A DNA stretch of 64,000 bases. Origin: Astatotilapia calliptera. Lineage: Eukaryota > Chordata > Actinopteri > Cichliformes > Cichlidae. The DNA is taken from contig NC_039310.1 of the NCBI RefSeq assembly GCF_900246225.1, forward strand, positions 29,228,339 through 29,292,338, in the 5' to 3' direction. This document shows positions 34,955 through 47,158 of the stretch, piece after piece. The translations under genes were made by a program, and so were the position numbers. A model generated the notes under the pieces. That model saw nothing but the letters and a program-made list of their open reading frames with translations. It did no database searches and was not told the DNA's origin. Within the stretch, counting starts at the first letter, position 1. Every line of letters starts with the position of its first letter.

Positions 34955-35137
34955 TAAAGCTAAAAGTGATTTTAAGATTGAATAAAGACGAGTAACTCTG
35001 TGACAGATTAGACACAAAAGGCTCACTAAGACTACGAACTACAGACAGATTAAATACACCAGATTACTGTGATAAATGCTGCATTTCAAAGCTGAACTCT
35101 TCTGAAAAGCCGAGGCGCGTCTGCTCGGTCGGGCCTC

Positions 35138-37556
35138 TTATTCCTCAGATGGAGCGGCCATCTTGACGAGGCTGTCCTTGTCGAACCTGAAGAGCCTCCA
35201 TCCCTCCTCCTGAGAGAGGTCCTCGGCACCGCGCCGCTTGTAGAACTGGACCGACGGCTCGTTGTTCTCCGCCACCACGAACATCATGCCGGTGCAGCGC
35301 GTCTTCATCGCCAGCTGGAAGAGGACGGAGAGGAGTTTAGGTTGGTGCGCTCAAAAGAACAGCCAAAGTCAGGATGCACTTTAGTTTGTAAACACTCACA
35401 TTACTGAGGTTCCGCAGGATCCCTGAACCGATGCCCAGACCTGCAGAAAGAGGAACAATTCAGGCATCAATGAAGCTGCAGAGCAGGAGTGAATGTAAAC
35501 AGATGGAGATGTTTTTACCTCTGTACTCATCCATCACATAGAACTCCTCCAAGTAGAGCTGCTTGCCCACCCAGGGGTCGTACGTGAAGTAGTACATGGC
35601 GAAACCCACCACCTTGCGATCTGCAGGGAGAAACGACCATGTTAGGCTGTTAGAAACCAGACATCTCATTCTTGAGATTATGTGGATAAAATATATGCTG
35701 AGACTATGCAGAGCAAATAAAAGCAGGGCTGAGGTTTAATGTTTTGGGAATAACACCAGGCTTATAAGCTGTGGAGGCAAATTCTTGTTTAAGATGTGAA
35801 CAAAGAGACAGTTGGGCAAAAATAAATAACTGCAACACCAGAAATGGCTCCATGCAGGAAAACTTCTACCTTAACCTTCAACCTCCTTCTTAGGGGAAAT
35901 CTGCCAGAACTTTCTCGGCCTAATCAGACTGTTTACGAGCGTCTGCGCTGCAGTCACTGGGAATGTGTCCAGATGGTGCCTCCCCTGTAGGTCAGGCACA
36001 AACTGTACTTCTCTGTACATCTCAATGGAAGCTACGTTGTGAAGAACAATTAAATAAACGTGTTCAGGGGGACTAACACCTGCAGGCGAGCGTCTGACTC
36101 TTGGCCTGTATTTACAAAACCAGGATGCACACCCTGTGGAAACGCCGTCTCAGCAGATGGTGGGAAACATTTACTCTCCTTATCAGGTGACATGATAACC
36201 TGATGGTTCCTGTGGGAAACTATTCAAGCCTCAGGCTGAAAACGATCCTCCAAGTGTTTTTGCTCCAGAAAGAGGATCCGTGGCGTTTCGTACCTTCACT
36301 GCTCTTCTCTCCTTGGATCTCAGTGATGATGCAATGGTAAAACGGGGTGTCACCGAAGCCATCCTCAAGGAGCTCTACAGGCAAACACAACCTTTAATTA
36401 TTTACACAACAGAGCAGGTAGTCTTTTATTCGTGTGCAGGTGACTTTAAACTCACCTTTCTCAGTCAGTGTCACCTGGTGCTCCATCTCCTCGTATTTTG
36501 CAAGTTCCTGGAACAACAATGGGATGATGTCATTCGTAGTGCGACACAGCACTCCTGATGCAGTTTCATTTTTATTTAGTTCAGAATCCGGTTTGTTTTG
36601 AGCTCAATTTCTTAAACAAGCAAAGTGTATTGCAGCTCTGCAGCTCATCCAGTATTCTAACAAACATTTTATTGTGCGACAAGTCATTTATTGATTAAGA
36701 ACACAAAAGAATCATTGTAATAATTGGTCAGTATCATTGTGGTGATTAAGATGTGAGCGTCGAGGTTTAGATCTTTTCCATCACTTCACTTTTATTCAAT
36801 GGGAATGATTGAGCAAATTCACAAGAAATGAATTGACGTTAGGGTCATTAAAAGGACCAGAAAGGAGGGAGGTTGAAAAAAATAATCTTCTCTTTTTACA
36901 ATTGTATGGGAACAATTTAAAATGGCTTTACAATTTACAAGCCAAAAAGTTAAGTGGAATTAACTAGAAGGAGCCAATTTATTTTTTAAAGCCAAGTTTA
37001 CAAGTAAAGTCGATAAGGTCCTTTAAAGTCGGTATATTGTGTAAACTGAAAATGACGTTAACTTTAACTAAGAGGCCTCTAAACGCCCTGATGCTAAATA
37101 TAGGCGCCACCAGTTTCCAGATCAAACCGGCACCCTCTTCGGGGTTTCGCAGACGTCGCTTGTTTTGTTTTCCTCCACTGTAACGTTTCCGCGTCGGGGT
37201 CAGCCATGATACGGACACCGCGTCAGACGGACCATATTTAGACACCCGGCCGCTCTGAGTCATCTGACGTTAAAGAGGCCTCCGGCTCTGACCTCATTCT
37301 CGGACATCCTCAGGAAAGCTCACACCTGCCGATGTTTCGCTAGTTAACGGATTTCCACAGCTAACGGATATTGTAACACGTAACAGTTCCCTTTAGCTTT
37401 CGACCGCTATATTGAATTCCTGCTCGTTTCATATCAAATTAATTACGTTTATCCCCAAAACGGTATTTGGTTTTTTTAATCCCACAGGCCTACCTTCACC
37501 AGTCGTAATATATCAGGCACGTCTCGGGGTTCAGCTTTTCGTAATTTATACTCCAT
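35138..37556 (-). CDS. sat1: Diamine (spermidine/spermine) N1-acetyltransferase 1
   Basis: Transfers acetyl from acetyl-CoA to spermidine and spermine, the rate-limiting step of polyamine catabolism; cytosolic GNAT-fold enzyme. Coding exons on the minus strand: 37494-37556, 36456-36507, 36294-36374, 35519-35620, 35400-35440 and 35138-35314. They sum to 516 bases, 171 aa, exactly the human length. The acetyl-CoA loop RGLGIGSG begins near residue 99, the conserved YYFTYDPW and LYLEEFYVMDEY segments precede it, and FYKRRG carries the catalytic tyrosine near residue 138. The C-terminus MAAPSEE ends slightly differently from the mammalian MATEE. A candidate premature-stop exon lies in intron 3 (35870-35984). 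The promoter has TATA and CCAAT elements. Confidence 0.97.
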
Positions 37557-37760
37557 TTTCTTCTTTTACTTTTTTTCCCTTTCGTCAGAAGTCCTCTGTA
37601 TGTAAATTGGAAGATTAGGTGTTTCTTCATTCGCCTCGCAGTGGCTTTTCCCCCACAGTCAGCCTCTGGTCCGAACGCGCTCGTCGAGATAAAACATTCA
37701 GTATAACTGGCCCTCGGCTGGGTCGCTGCCGCTCTACTGTGCCCCCTTTGTTTATGTCAG

Positions 37761-37797
37761 GGCTTTTATAGCCGGCTCGCGCTGCAATATAATTGGT
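37761..37797 (-). promoter_or_regulatory. sat1: sat1 core promoter: TATA box and CCAAT box
   Basis: On the minus strand, CCAAT (near 37793-37797) is followed 22-30 bases later by CTATAAAAGCC (37761-37771), in a GC-rich context about 205 bases upstream of the start codon. The spacing predicts a transcription start near 37730-37740 and a 5' UTR of about 175 bases. Confidence 0.6.
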
Positions 37798-37799
37798 CG

Positions 37800-40500
37800 G
37801 TTCACTCAAGTATCGCATTTCTGACAAATCAGCGACACCCCCTGGTCACTTTTTTTTGTCCAATCGGGGTACAAAGAACGGTCACATGTGGGGGTCTGTT
37901 TTTATTCTGTCATATGTTTTTGATGGAGAAAAGGACCTGGGAAAGTGTTTTTATTCTTTAGTTAAACAATGTTGAACTAATGTTTAACTAATGTATAAGA
38001 GTCAAACAATGTGCTAAATATCTAACACATTAAACAAAAACAATAGCCTATAATTTAAGTTACTTAATCAAAACAGTAACTTAACTGTAACTGTATCTGA
38101 AGTTCAGAAAACAACATCAGTTTTGCCCCAGAGATAAGATAAGAAGCACATAGATTTCCAGGTGTTATGAGGACTAGAAACTTTCTTGGGATGATAAGTT
38201 CTTCTAAAACAGATCAGTTTGGCACCAAAATAGTTACGTAACAGATAAACAATTAAATGAAGAAATATTGTTTTTACAGTATTTAAAACAGAAATGTTCT
38301 ACTATACAAAAATGAAGAACATTATCATAAATACAGGACACTCTGGGCAATAATAATAATAATAATAATGAATAATGGATTGGATTTATATAGCGCTTTT
38401 CAAGGCACCCAAAGCGCTTTACAATGCCACTATTCATTCACTCTCGCATTCACACACTGGTGGAGGCAGCTACGGTTGTAGCCACAGCTGCCCTGGGGCA
38501 GACTGACAATAAGCTACTTTTCTGTGATTCTACACATTTATGATGTAGAAAACTGAGACATATTGTTGAAATTGTCCTTCCTTTTCTTTTAAGATATGTC
38601 AAGGATTAAATATTTAGTTGAGTGTCTTTACACTGACAGAAAGGCATTCCTGCTCTCCAAGGAAGTGAAGCCACTCAGCAGGGATCTATTTGGGCAGTTG
38701 TTGTGAAGGTTTGTCTAATTAATTTTAAAGGTCTTTGAGGAAAAAAAGAACCACATGTATGGAATCACCAGTTTTTCACATTTCTTTTTTCCTCCAGGGG
38801 GTTTAATTTCAACTCACAATGCTCCAGTACAGACTTCAGTTCAGGTCTCTCCCATAATGCCTCTGTCTGCCCACACAAGTGGAATTTTCCAACACCAGCA
38901 GACCCTACATATTCATGTGCAGAGTAGAATGTGTGTAATGATTAGGTGTGGTTAGATGCTTCGCAGACAGTTGTAGCATTGATGTACTGGGGGGAACAAT
39001 GATCCTCTGAGAACAGGTCAAAGGCCACCCCCACCCCCACACCTGCAACTGTAACTTAGACTGAAATTGATGCAATACAAGACATTTAATGTCCCTAACA
39101 GTGTATAACGTGGTTGTTTTAGTTGCTTTATTTATGACACTTCTTATACGTTATTTTCTTCTCATACATCTTACCGTTGTTGTTCATTCACTTGTAGAAG
39201 ACGGACCAGAACGTTTGGCTGTCCAGAAAAGTGTTCAGCTTAAAAAAAACCAACAACTAAGGGGAAGGTGTGCCTCAGGAGTATCTTGTAGTGAAAACCA
39301 GACACTTTTAACCCTTCTGTTATGTTTGTCTCCAAGGTGAAGGAAGGACGTTCGTGGGTCAGCTTGGGCATGTTTAGTTATCCAAAACAACAAAAAACCC
39401 ACAGAATAAACATTGTTCATATCTCATTATTAACTCCATTACCAACTATTTCAGTCATTATTTGATGTAGTTGTGTTCTTTACTGCTCACAGATCATGGT
39501 TCGATGAGGATATATGACTTTTTTTTAAGTACAGTGTTGAATAATGGTAGTTGCCAGGTTGTCTCTCTCTCTCCCATCTAACAGTGCTTGTCTCTTGATT
39601 ATCAAATCGGATGACTCTGGAAAAAATATGAAGTCTCCAGAGACATTGTGACACAAAATATACGTGTAAATATGTGAAATTAGCTACTTTCATTGTATAT
39701 GTTGATTACATCTATTAAACCAAGCAGAATAAGTTCCATGTTGAAATAATACTTTAAAATAATTTTAAATATAATATTCAATTTTGAAATGGATCACTCC
39801 GACCTGAAACATATCAGGAGGGTTAAAGGAGAATCACTTTCCCTTGTTTCCCCTTGTGCTTTGTACGCTATGACATGGTAAACACCATATTACAACATGT
39901 CAACATGTATCCACTCATCTAATAAATAAATGAAATTATTTATAGATTCATAAAAAAAGTACACAAAGAGTGTTTTGATATTTTACTCATGCATACAGTT
40001 AGGTTTGTTACTGTTTCACTGACCCACGTTCGACAAAAACATGGGTAATTCAATAAATACAAAGTTCAAGGTTCTGGCAGAGAGAGTAACATTTCGAGAG
40101 AAAAAAATAAGAAGGACAAATTATATTAGAGTGGCAGATTTAGGCTAAACGGAAATATCAAAAACAGAAATGTAAAAGTTTTTTAAGCGGCTGTTTAGTG
40201 AGCGATAACACTTTTACTTGGAAAATCTCTCAGTGAGCACCACTGTGTCTGTCTGTGTCTAAATTTGTAAGGTTAGCCTGTCAAATAAAGTTCCTGACAG
40301 GCTGGACCGAGGGCATCAAGGCCCACGGATGCTGAGCGCTGCGTCATCACGCAGTGGGCGGAGCTGCGTGCCACCGCGGAAGCTACCCCGTCATCAGCCT
40401 CTTTCTCTCCTCAAGAGAAAACTGTGATTCTTCTTCTTTTCTCTCCCTTTTTTCAGCCCACCCGCTTCGTTTGGACCCCTCGAGGCCTCGGCTCTGTCAT
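37800..40500. other. sat1-acot9 intergenic region (divergent genes)
   Basis: About 2.7 kb. The left end carries sat1 upstream sequence, with a plus-strand CCAAT near 37860. A SINE fragment lies at 38345-38520. The rest is A/T-rich and shows no supportable gene; the acot9 promoter presumably occupies about 40300-40500. Confidence 0.5.
38345..38520 (-). mobile_element. SINE 3' fragment, reverse orientation
   Basis: Starts with an (AAT)n run, then ATATAGCGCTTTTCAAGGC and the segment CACACACTGGTGGAGGCAGC..GCCACAGCTGCCCTGGGGC. The last part is the reverse complement, with a few changes, of the 3' body of the SINE at 27680-27780. The tRNA head is missing. Confidence 0.7.
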
Positions 40501-40510
40501 CCCGGTCAAA

Positions 40511-43500
40511 ATGCTCTCACAGAGGTTAGTGACGTAAAACAAAGCTCGTGCACAGCTGTCTCTGCGGCGTCCGCGCTGTTAACAAGTGACCTAAGAGTAG
40601 CGAGGGAAGCGAAGCAGCGATAAACAGCGATTTGTGATGGTCCTTTCTCTGTTATGACTTCAGTGGTGTGTAAATGAAGAGTGACTAGTTAACCAGGCCC
40701 ACAGAGGGCGGCGGTCTGTTTCCACGAAGGGCGTGTCTGCAGGAAATAAAGACAGAGCAAATCAGGAGGCCTCACACAGGATAAACACCGAAGTTAACTT
40801 ATGACAGCTACACAGGCTAGTTCAGAAACCTCTACGCAGTTTACACTCCTACATGCGCTTTATAAATAAGTAATGAGGTCAAAATGACCACTACGAAGAG
40901 TTTCACATGTACAATACACACATAATAATAATAATAAAAACAGAAATGGCCGAAACATTATCAGTTAAAATGTTTGATTTTAAAAAGACGCTAGTTCTTC
41001 TTTTCATCCTCCTCTGTCACTCTTTGCATGTCCTCCTTCACCACATCCATGAACTTCCTCTAACTTCCTCTTTTCCATCCTTTCTCCCCATCTTCACATG
41101 TCCAAACACTCATCCTGAGCTGTGTCTCTAATTACTAATCATAACTAATCCTATTCATCCGGCTCACTCCCAGTGAGAATCTGAGCATCTTCAACTCCTC
41201 TTTCCATCGTTTTTGTCAGCAGCACTGTCTCAGAACCACAGATCATAACAGGCCTCACTACCATTTTACAAAACTTCCCTTTTGTGACTCTCATCTTCAC
41301 CTTCATCCTGCCTTCTTCTTCAGCTCTAAGGTTGCTGTCTGTTACACAACTTGAGTGTAACACGAAGAGTAAAAAACAGTGAGACTTCCTAGTTATAAAT
41401 GCAGTGGAAAATTAGTTAAAAAATCAGAATTAAGTTAAAGATGTAAAATCTGTAAGAAGACGACTGAGAAAGACCAACAATATAAGTAAGACTTCAGAGA
41501 ATGTTTTAAAAGATACTGATGAAGAAAGCTGAAGGCCCTCAGGCAGGTCCTTCGACAGCTGAGGGGCACAGATGAAACCAAACAGAGATTCGGGGTTTCT
41601 TCTACACAGAGGAACTTTAGGTTTGGTCAGATTAGGTCAGAGTCAAAGAAATAATCAGTATTGTTATCAAGTTATTTTTAAATTCCTTTGTCAGAAGAGT
41701 TGTGAACTTTTTGTTATTCCAGTCATTGATGCATTGTTAAAAATAAAGGACAGATTGCTGCTAATCCAGGTAACACAGACTCACTGACTTTACAGTTCAT
41801 GATAACTGTCCTGTGACCCAGTCAGAAAGTGGACATGCAGTAACGAGCTATAAATGTGACTAAGCTGCAGAGAGTCACGCTCCTCTCATGGGGGGGCGGT
41901 AACAGTCCGTCTGATCAGCTGTTCGGGATCTAAACCGCTCACACCCCCGGCCTGAAATAGAGGCGGTCGGTGTGCGTGCCTGTAACAGGACTTGGTAATT
42001 ACAGGAGTTTTTCTACTTGCTTCAGGTTTCTGCTGCTGCGATCGGCCGCGTCCTTCACGAGGAGGTCGTTCTGCACGGGAGGAGCGTTGAAGCAGGGCAA
42101 GCAGGGAAAGGCACCTGACATGATCGAGGGTAAGAAAGCAAACGCACTTCCTGTTTCACATCGCCTGATTTAACAGCAAGAACACAGAGAGGTAAAGAGT
42201 GAAGTAACACATGTCAAATCAGAGCTATGATGGAACAGTTTACATACATGAAGCTAGTATCAACACAATGCAAATGTCATGTAATATGATGATTATCACA
42301 TCTATGATGAGTTCCTGTTGCCACCAGGTGGCGTTATGCCATTTTAGAGGCCTCCAGACTCTTAGCAATCAGCTGACGATTGTGGCAGATTAGATATTTA
42401 TACATCTGAGGTATAGTAAATTCTTGTGTTGTGGTGAAATGTCAACATTTACGATGACACTACAAACCTTCAATGCAAACTCAAAAGTTTCACAATTCTG
42501 CATTTGGGAGGTCTTTACGTTGAAGTCACCAAAATTTATTATTTTTATCGCTCAATACACTTAAATTTAATGACCTAGTTGAGCTTAAAATTACATAAAT
42601 TGTGAACAGAGAACGACAACATGTATTAGGCCCAAGTATTCAGAGTTTGTTTGAAGTTTGTTTCTGTTCTATTTTTATTCTAAATCAATAGAGTAACATT
42701 TAGGAGTAAGTGCGCAGAGGAAAGTAAAAGCTGTTTGTAACCACAAAGCTTCACACAATTATGTAAAAATGAAAATCTGCCTCAAGCCTGGAAAATGGAA
42801 ATTTACCATCCATCCATCCATCTTCATCCGCTTTATCCGAGGCCTGGTCGCGGGGGCAGCAGCCTAAGCAAAGAGGCCCAGACCTCCCTCTCCCCAGCCA
42901 CCTCCTCCAGCTTATCCGGGGGAATACCAAGGCGTTCCCAGGCCAGCCGGGAGATATAATCTCTCCAGCGTGTCCTGGGTCTGCCCCGGGGCCTCCTCCC
43001 GGTGGGACATGCCTGGAACACCTCACCCAGGAGGCGCCCAGGGGGCATCCTTGTCAGATGCCCGAACCACCTCAGCCGGCTCCTTTCGATGTGGAGCAGC
43101 AGCTGCTCTACTCTGAGCCCCTCCCGGATGGCCGAACTTCTCACCCTATCTCTAAGGGAGAGGCCAGCCACCCTTCGGAGGAAGCTCATTTCTGCCGCTT
43201 GTATCCGCGATCTCGTTCTTTCGGTCACTACCGAAATTTACCTTTAAAGATAAAAAGCTTGAGTTTCTTTAAGGTTTTCTCAGAGAAGCTTTGTTGTGCA
43301 TCCTGGGATGTTGGATTTGCGTACCTGGTTTCATAAAGGTTGATGAGAGAGAGTGCTGCGACGCCATGAATATTTTCACTGGTTTCCATCATGTTAAGTG
43401 TGATTTACTTGTGTAAATGATAATAATAAACAAAGCAAGGCCCTAAATAGGACCTCTGTATCCTTAGTGGAACAAAGTCTCTGCTGTATTCAGGACAGAA

Positions 43501-46500
43501 GTGTTTTCACTTTGTACATTTGAGTTTATTCTGGTCTCCTCATGAGTCCGTCGTCCTCTGAGCCCTGTGTGTTTAATCCTTTGTGTTTCTCCACAGGAAA
43601 TCCACAGTTTCATGTGTCAAATGGTGCGTGTTGGTAAACCAAGATGAATCACAACTATCTGAACTGACGAGCTTATTAATTATCTTCTAATTTACTCTAA
43701 TTACATTTTAACTCCTCCCTGCATGTTTCCCCCCCACTGTCTCCTAACTGAAGTTTCAGCTTCTGCTGTTCAGCCTTTTCATAGAGCTGCATTTTATGTT
43801 CAAAGACGTCTCCTCTGGCAGAATCAAACCTTCCTGTAGCAGGAACTCTCTCGTCTTCTTCCCTCTGTGGCACTCAGCTTCAGTTTTATGTTTTCTTGCT
43901 GTTCAGACGTTGCTGAGCTGCAAGTCTCAGATCACATTGTAAAAAATGTGCTATATTTAATGGCAGCCTCCAAACTCCAGTGTTCAGATCTTTCATACAT
44001 CTGGTTCGTCTTCTGTTTTCAGTGCGAAACAGGCTGAGAGAAATCGTGGGAGCTTCCACAAACTGGAGGTAACTGGCATGACTCACAGTTCAAAATCATC
44101 TTTATTTACCTCATGCTGTCTGAAATGAGCTGTTTTAGCTCCTCCCCCTTTAAGCCACCTAAGGCTTAATGCCTTAGATGAGTATATTATTGTCATCCTC
44201 TCTCTGTGACATCATACAGACCCAACAGTAGAAAAAAACTGTCAGAAACATGCGTTTTTACACACAGACTGACCTCATTTTACAAACGTTGTGGTTAATA
44301 TAAACATCAGCTGTTGTAACAGTGTATATATGATAGAAAGTAAGAAAATATAATAGATTTACTTTAAATCTTAGTATGAATCCATTTCTGGTGAAACAAA
44401 TCTGTTTGTGACTCTCTGCCTGTAAAAGAATCGGCAGCTGGCCTCTCCTTAAAAATCACAGCATCCTTAATCATTTCTCAGCAAATGTTAAAAGCCACCA
44501 CTCAGTCTGCAGCCTTTGAATGCAGTAATAAATTTTGCTTCGATCGTTACGTTTTGGCAAGATTATCAAAAAAGACATTTTTGGTCATTTTGCTTTCACA
44601 GAGTTACTTTTGAGTTTGTTCATTGGCTTTGTGAAAAGCTGTCTGGCTGGATACTTGAGATTTAGGATTGTCCTGTTGTTACCTGCGGTCGTTCAGTTTT
44701 GTCAGACAGCTTTAGTACTGTTAGAGGTTCCACAGGGTTCTGCTCTCGGACCCCAGATATTTTATATTTACGTGCCAACACTCACTTGAATAATTATTTA
44801 AAAAATCCTCAGCATCAGATGTTATTGTATTGCAGATGACACACATATATATGACTCCCATATCGTTCCTCTCTCATCTCATGTTACTCCTGTAATTTTA
44901 TCAGTCTATTAAATCTGCTGTAGAATCGTCTTTTTTCTGGTAAGAAAAAAAGGCCGGTCATTTTTATCTGGAGGAATTTTGAGAAAACAAGTAAATAATG
45001 TGTTCATTTCCTGTCTGTTAGATTACTGCTGTTCACTTTTCAGTACACAATTGTTAAAGCTTTTAGCTTCCAAACCCCTACACACCTAAATCCAACCCTC
45101 ACCTTCAGTATTTCTAACTGAAGTCCTAAAAATAAAGCTGACTGAGCTCATTTATCAGCAGTTAGATGACACATTTTTGCTGTTTACTGTAATTACAGGA
45201 CTTTTTTATTGCTTTTTTGCTTAATAAATATTTTAAAAGATAAATCTAAAGAAAAAAGTGGTGAGAAAGTGGGACAAAACTATCGTATAATCAATAATAA
45301 TAATACCAATGAAATATATTTACATGAACAAATCCAGGGAGTCTATTTTTAACATGTTATATTTAGTGATGCGGTCTCGTTCTCGTCTGCAGCGACCATC
45401 AGCAGGCCATGGCGGAGCGTGTCTCACTGTCATCCATGTTGGCCAAATCTCAGAACGAACTTCCTGCCAAGAGGATGAAGGACAGCTACCTGGAGGTGCA
45501 CCTGCCCCTGGGCTCTGAGCCACAGCTCAGGGAGAAGTATCTGACCTACCACAACACCGTCAGGTAAACACGCAGAAAGCGGAGACAGTAAAGTGAGTGA
45601 ACGGGCAGACCAACAGTACGTTTACCATGAAAGGAAAATCTAAGAGCTACATGACAGTCTGATAAATCCATGTCTCCTCCATGTGAATGGTGACGGGTTC
45701 AGTTACATTCTTTGTATTGGATAAGCAAGAACCTCCAGAGCCAAAAGCTGCACTTCCCCTAATGGCCACTGGAGGCAGGCTCCAAAAAGACCCCTGTGTT
45801 AAAGTGTCTGTTTACAGTAGAAACAAACTTGTTTACAGCATGCTGCAAAAACTTCATAGCTACTGTACTGACTGCTTTTATGACTCGCCTGTTTAAATGC
45901 TAGAAATTGAACCCTGTGTTTGTGCGCAGTCATCAGAAAATGAATGCAGCCTGCTCTCTGAGTAAATGTGGCCCAGTACGTCTGCGCTTCAGTTTTGACC
46001 TTCTAACTGTTTTCTGTCTCGTTTCAGGTTTGGCAGAATCCTGGAGGACTTGGACAGTTTAGCAGGTACACAGCAGATTAGATGATGGGGAACTTCACTC
46101 ATTCAAGCACTAATTACACAGTTAGGTTCATTTAAACTTGGGTGCTGAAATATGGACAGGAAGTGTAGACTCTCAGCTTTTATTTGAGGGTATCCACATT
46201 CAAACTGGATGAAATTTTTACAGGAGTGTTAAAATCTACAGTTTGGTACATCCTGTGAAAGAAAGAAAGCACTGCTGAACTCAGCAACGCCAAAAGACCT
46301 GGACGTCCAGCCATCGAAGTGAACGATACTCTCCAGGAGGTCTACCAAGTCTACCATAAAGAGAAGCGGGTGTGAAAGTAAATACTCAGGGTTCACTTCA
46401 AAGCGAAAGCCAGTCATAATCCTCAAGAAAAGAGAGGCTAGACTGGGCTGGACAGGACAGAAGGGGCCGAATCAATGCTGATGTGTTCAGAGACGTACTG

Positions 46501-47123
46501 TCTGCTCAAACCCAGCTGAACGCAGTCAAACCGATTGGGCGGCGTTTCATAATACAGATGGACAATGACCCCAAACATATAGCTAAAGCAACCCACTCCT
46601 GAATGGACCAGTCAGTCGCCTGAGCTTAACCCAGCTGATCATGTATTTCAGTTGTTGAAGATTAAGCTTTGAACAGAGAGACCCACAAACCAACAGGTAA
46701 AGGCCTGGCAGAGCATTAACCAGGAGGAAACCAGCATCTGATGATGACCATGAGCTCAATACTTCAGGCTGTGATCACCAGCACAGGGTTTTCAACTAAG
46801 TATTAGAAATTAACGTTTTGTTTTGAGTTATTTAACTTGTCCACTGAAATGAAAGGATTCAACCCACTGAATTAAAGCTGAAAGTCTGCATGTGGGTCAT
46901 TTCAAATTCACTGTGGTAATGTAGAGAATCAAAATATTTATGGACCTAACTGTAATTTCTCCTCTTCTTTCTTCCTCAGTCCTCATCTCTTACTCTCACA
47001 CCTACAACTCAGAACTAAAGAGGTCTCCTCTGTCTATTGTCACCGCCCTGGTGGACAAAATCGGTAAGAATCTCTCGGGTACAGGGTACAATAAACCACT
47101 TTGGTTTGTTTACCACTAATATC

Positions 47124-47158
<35 letters not shown>

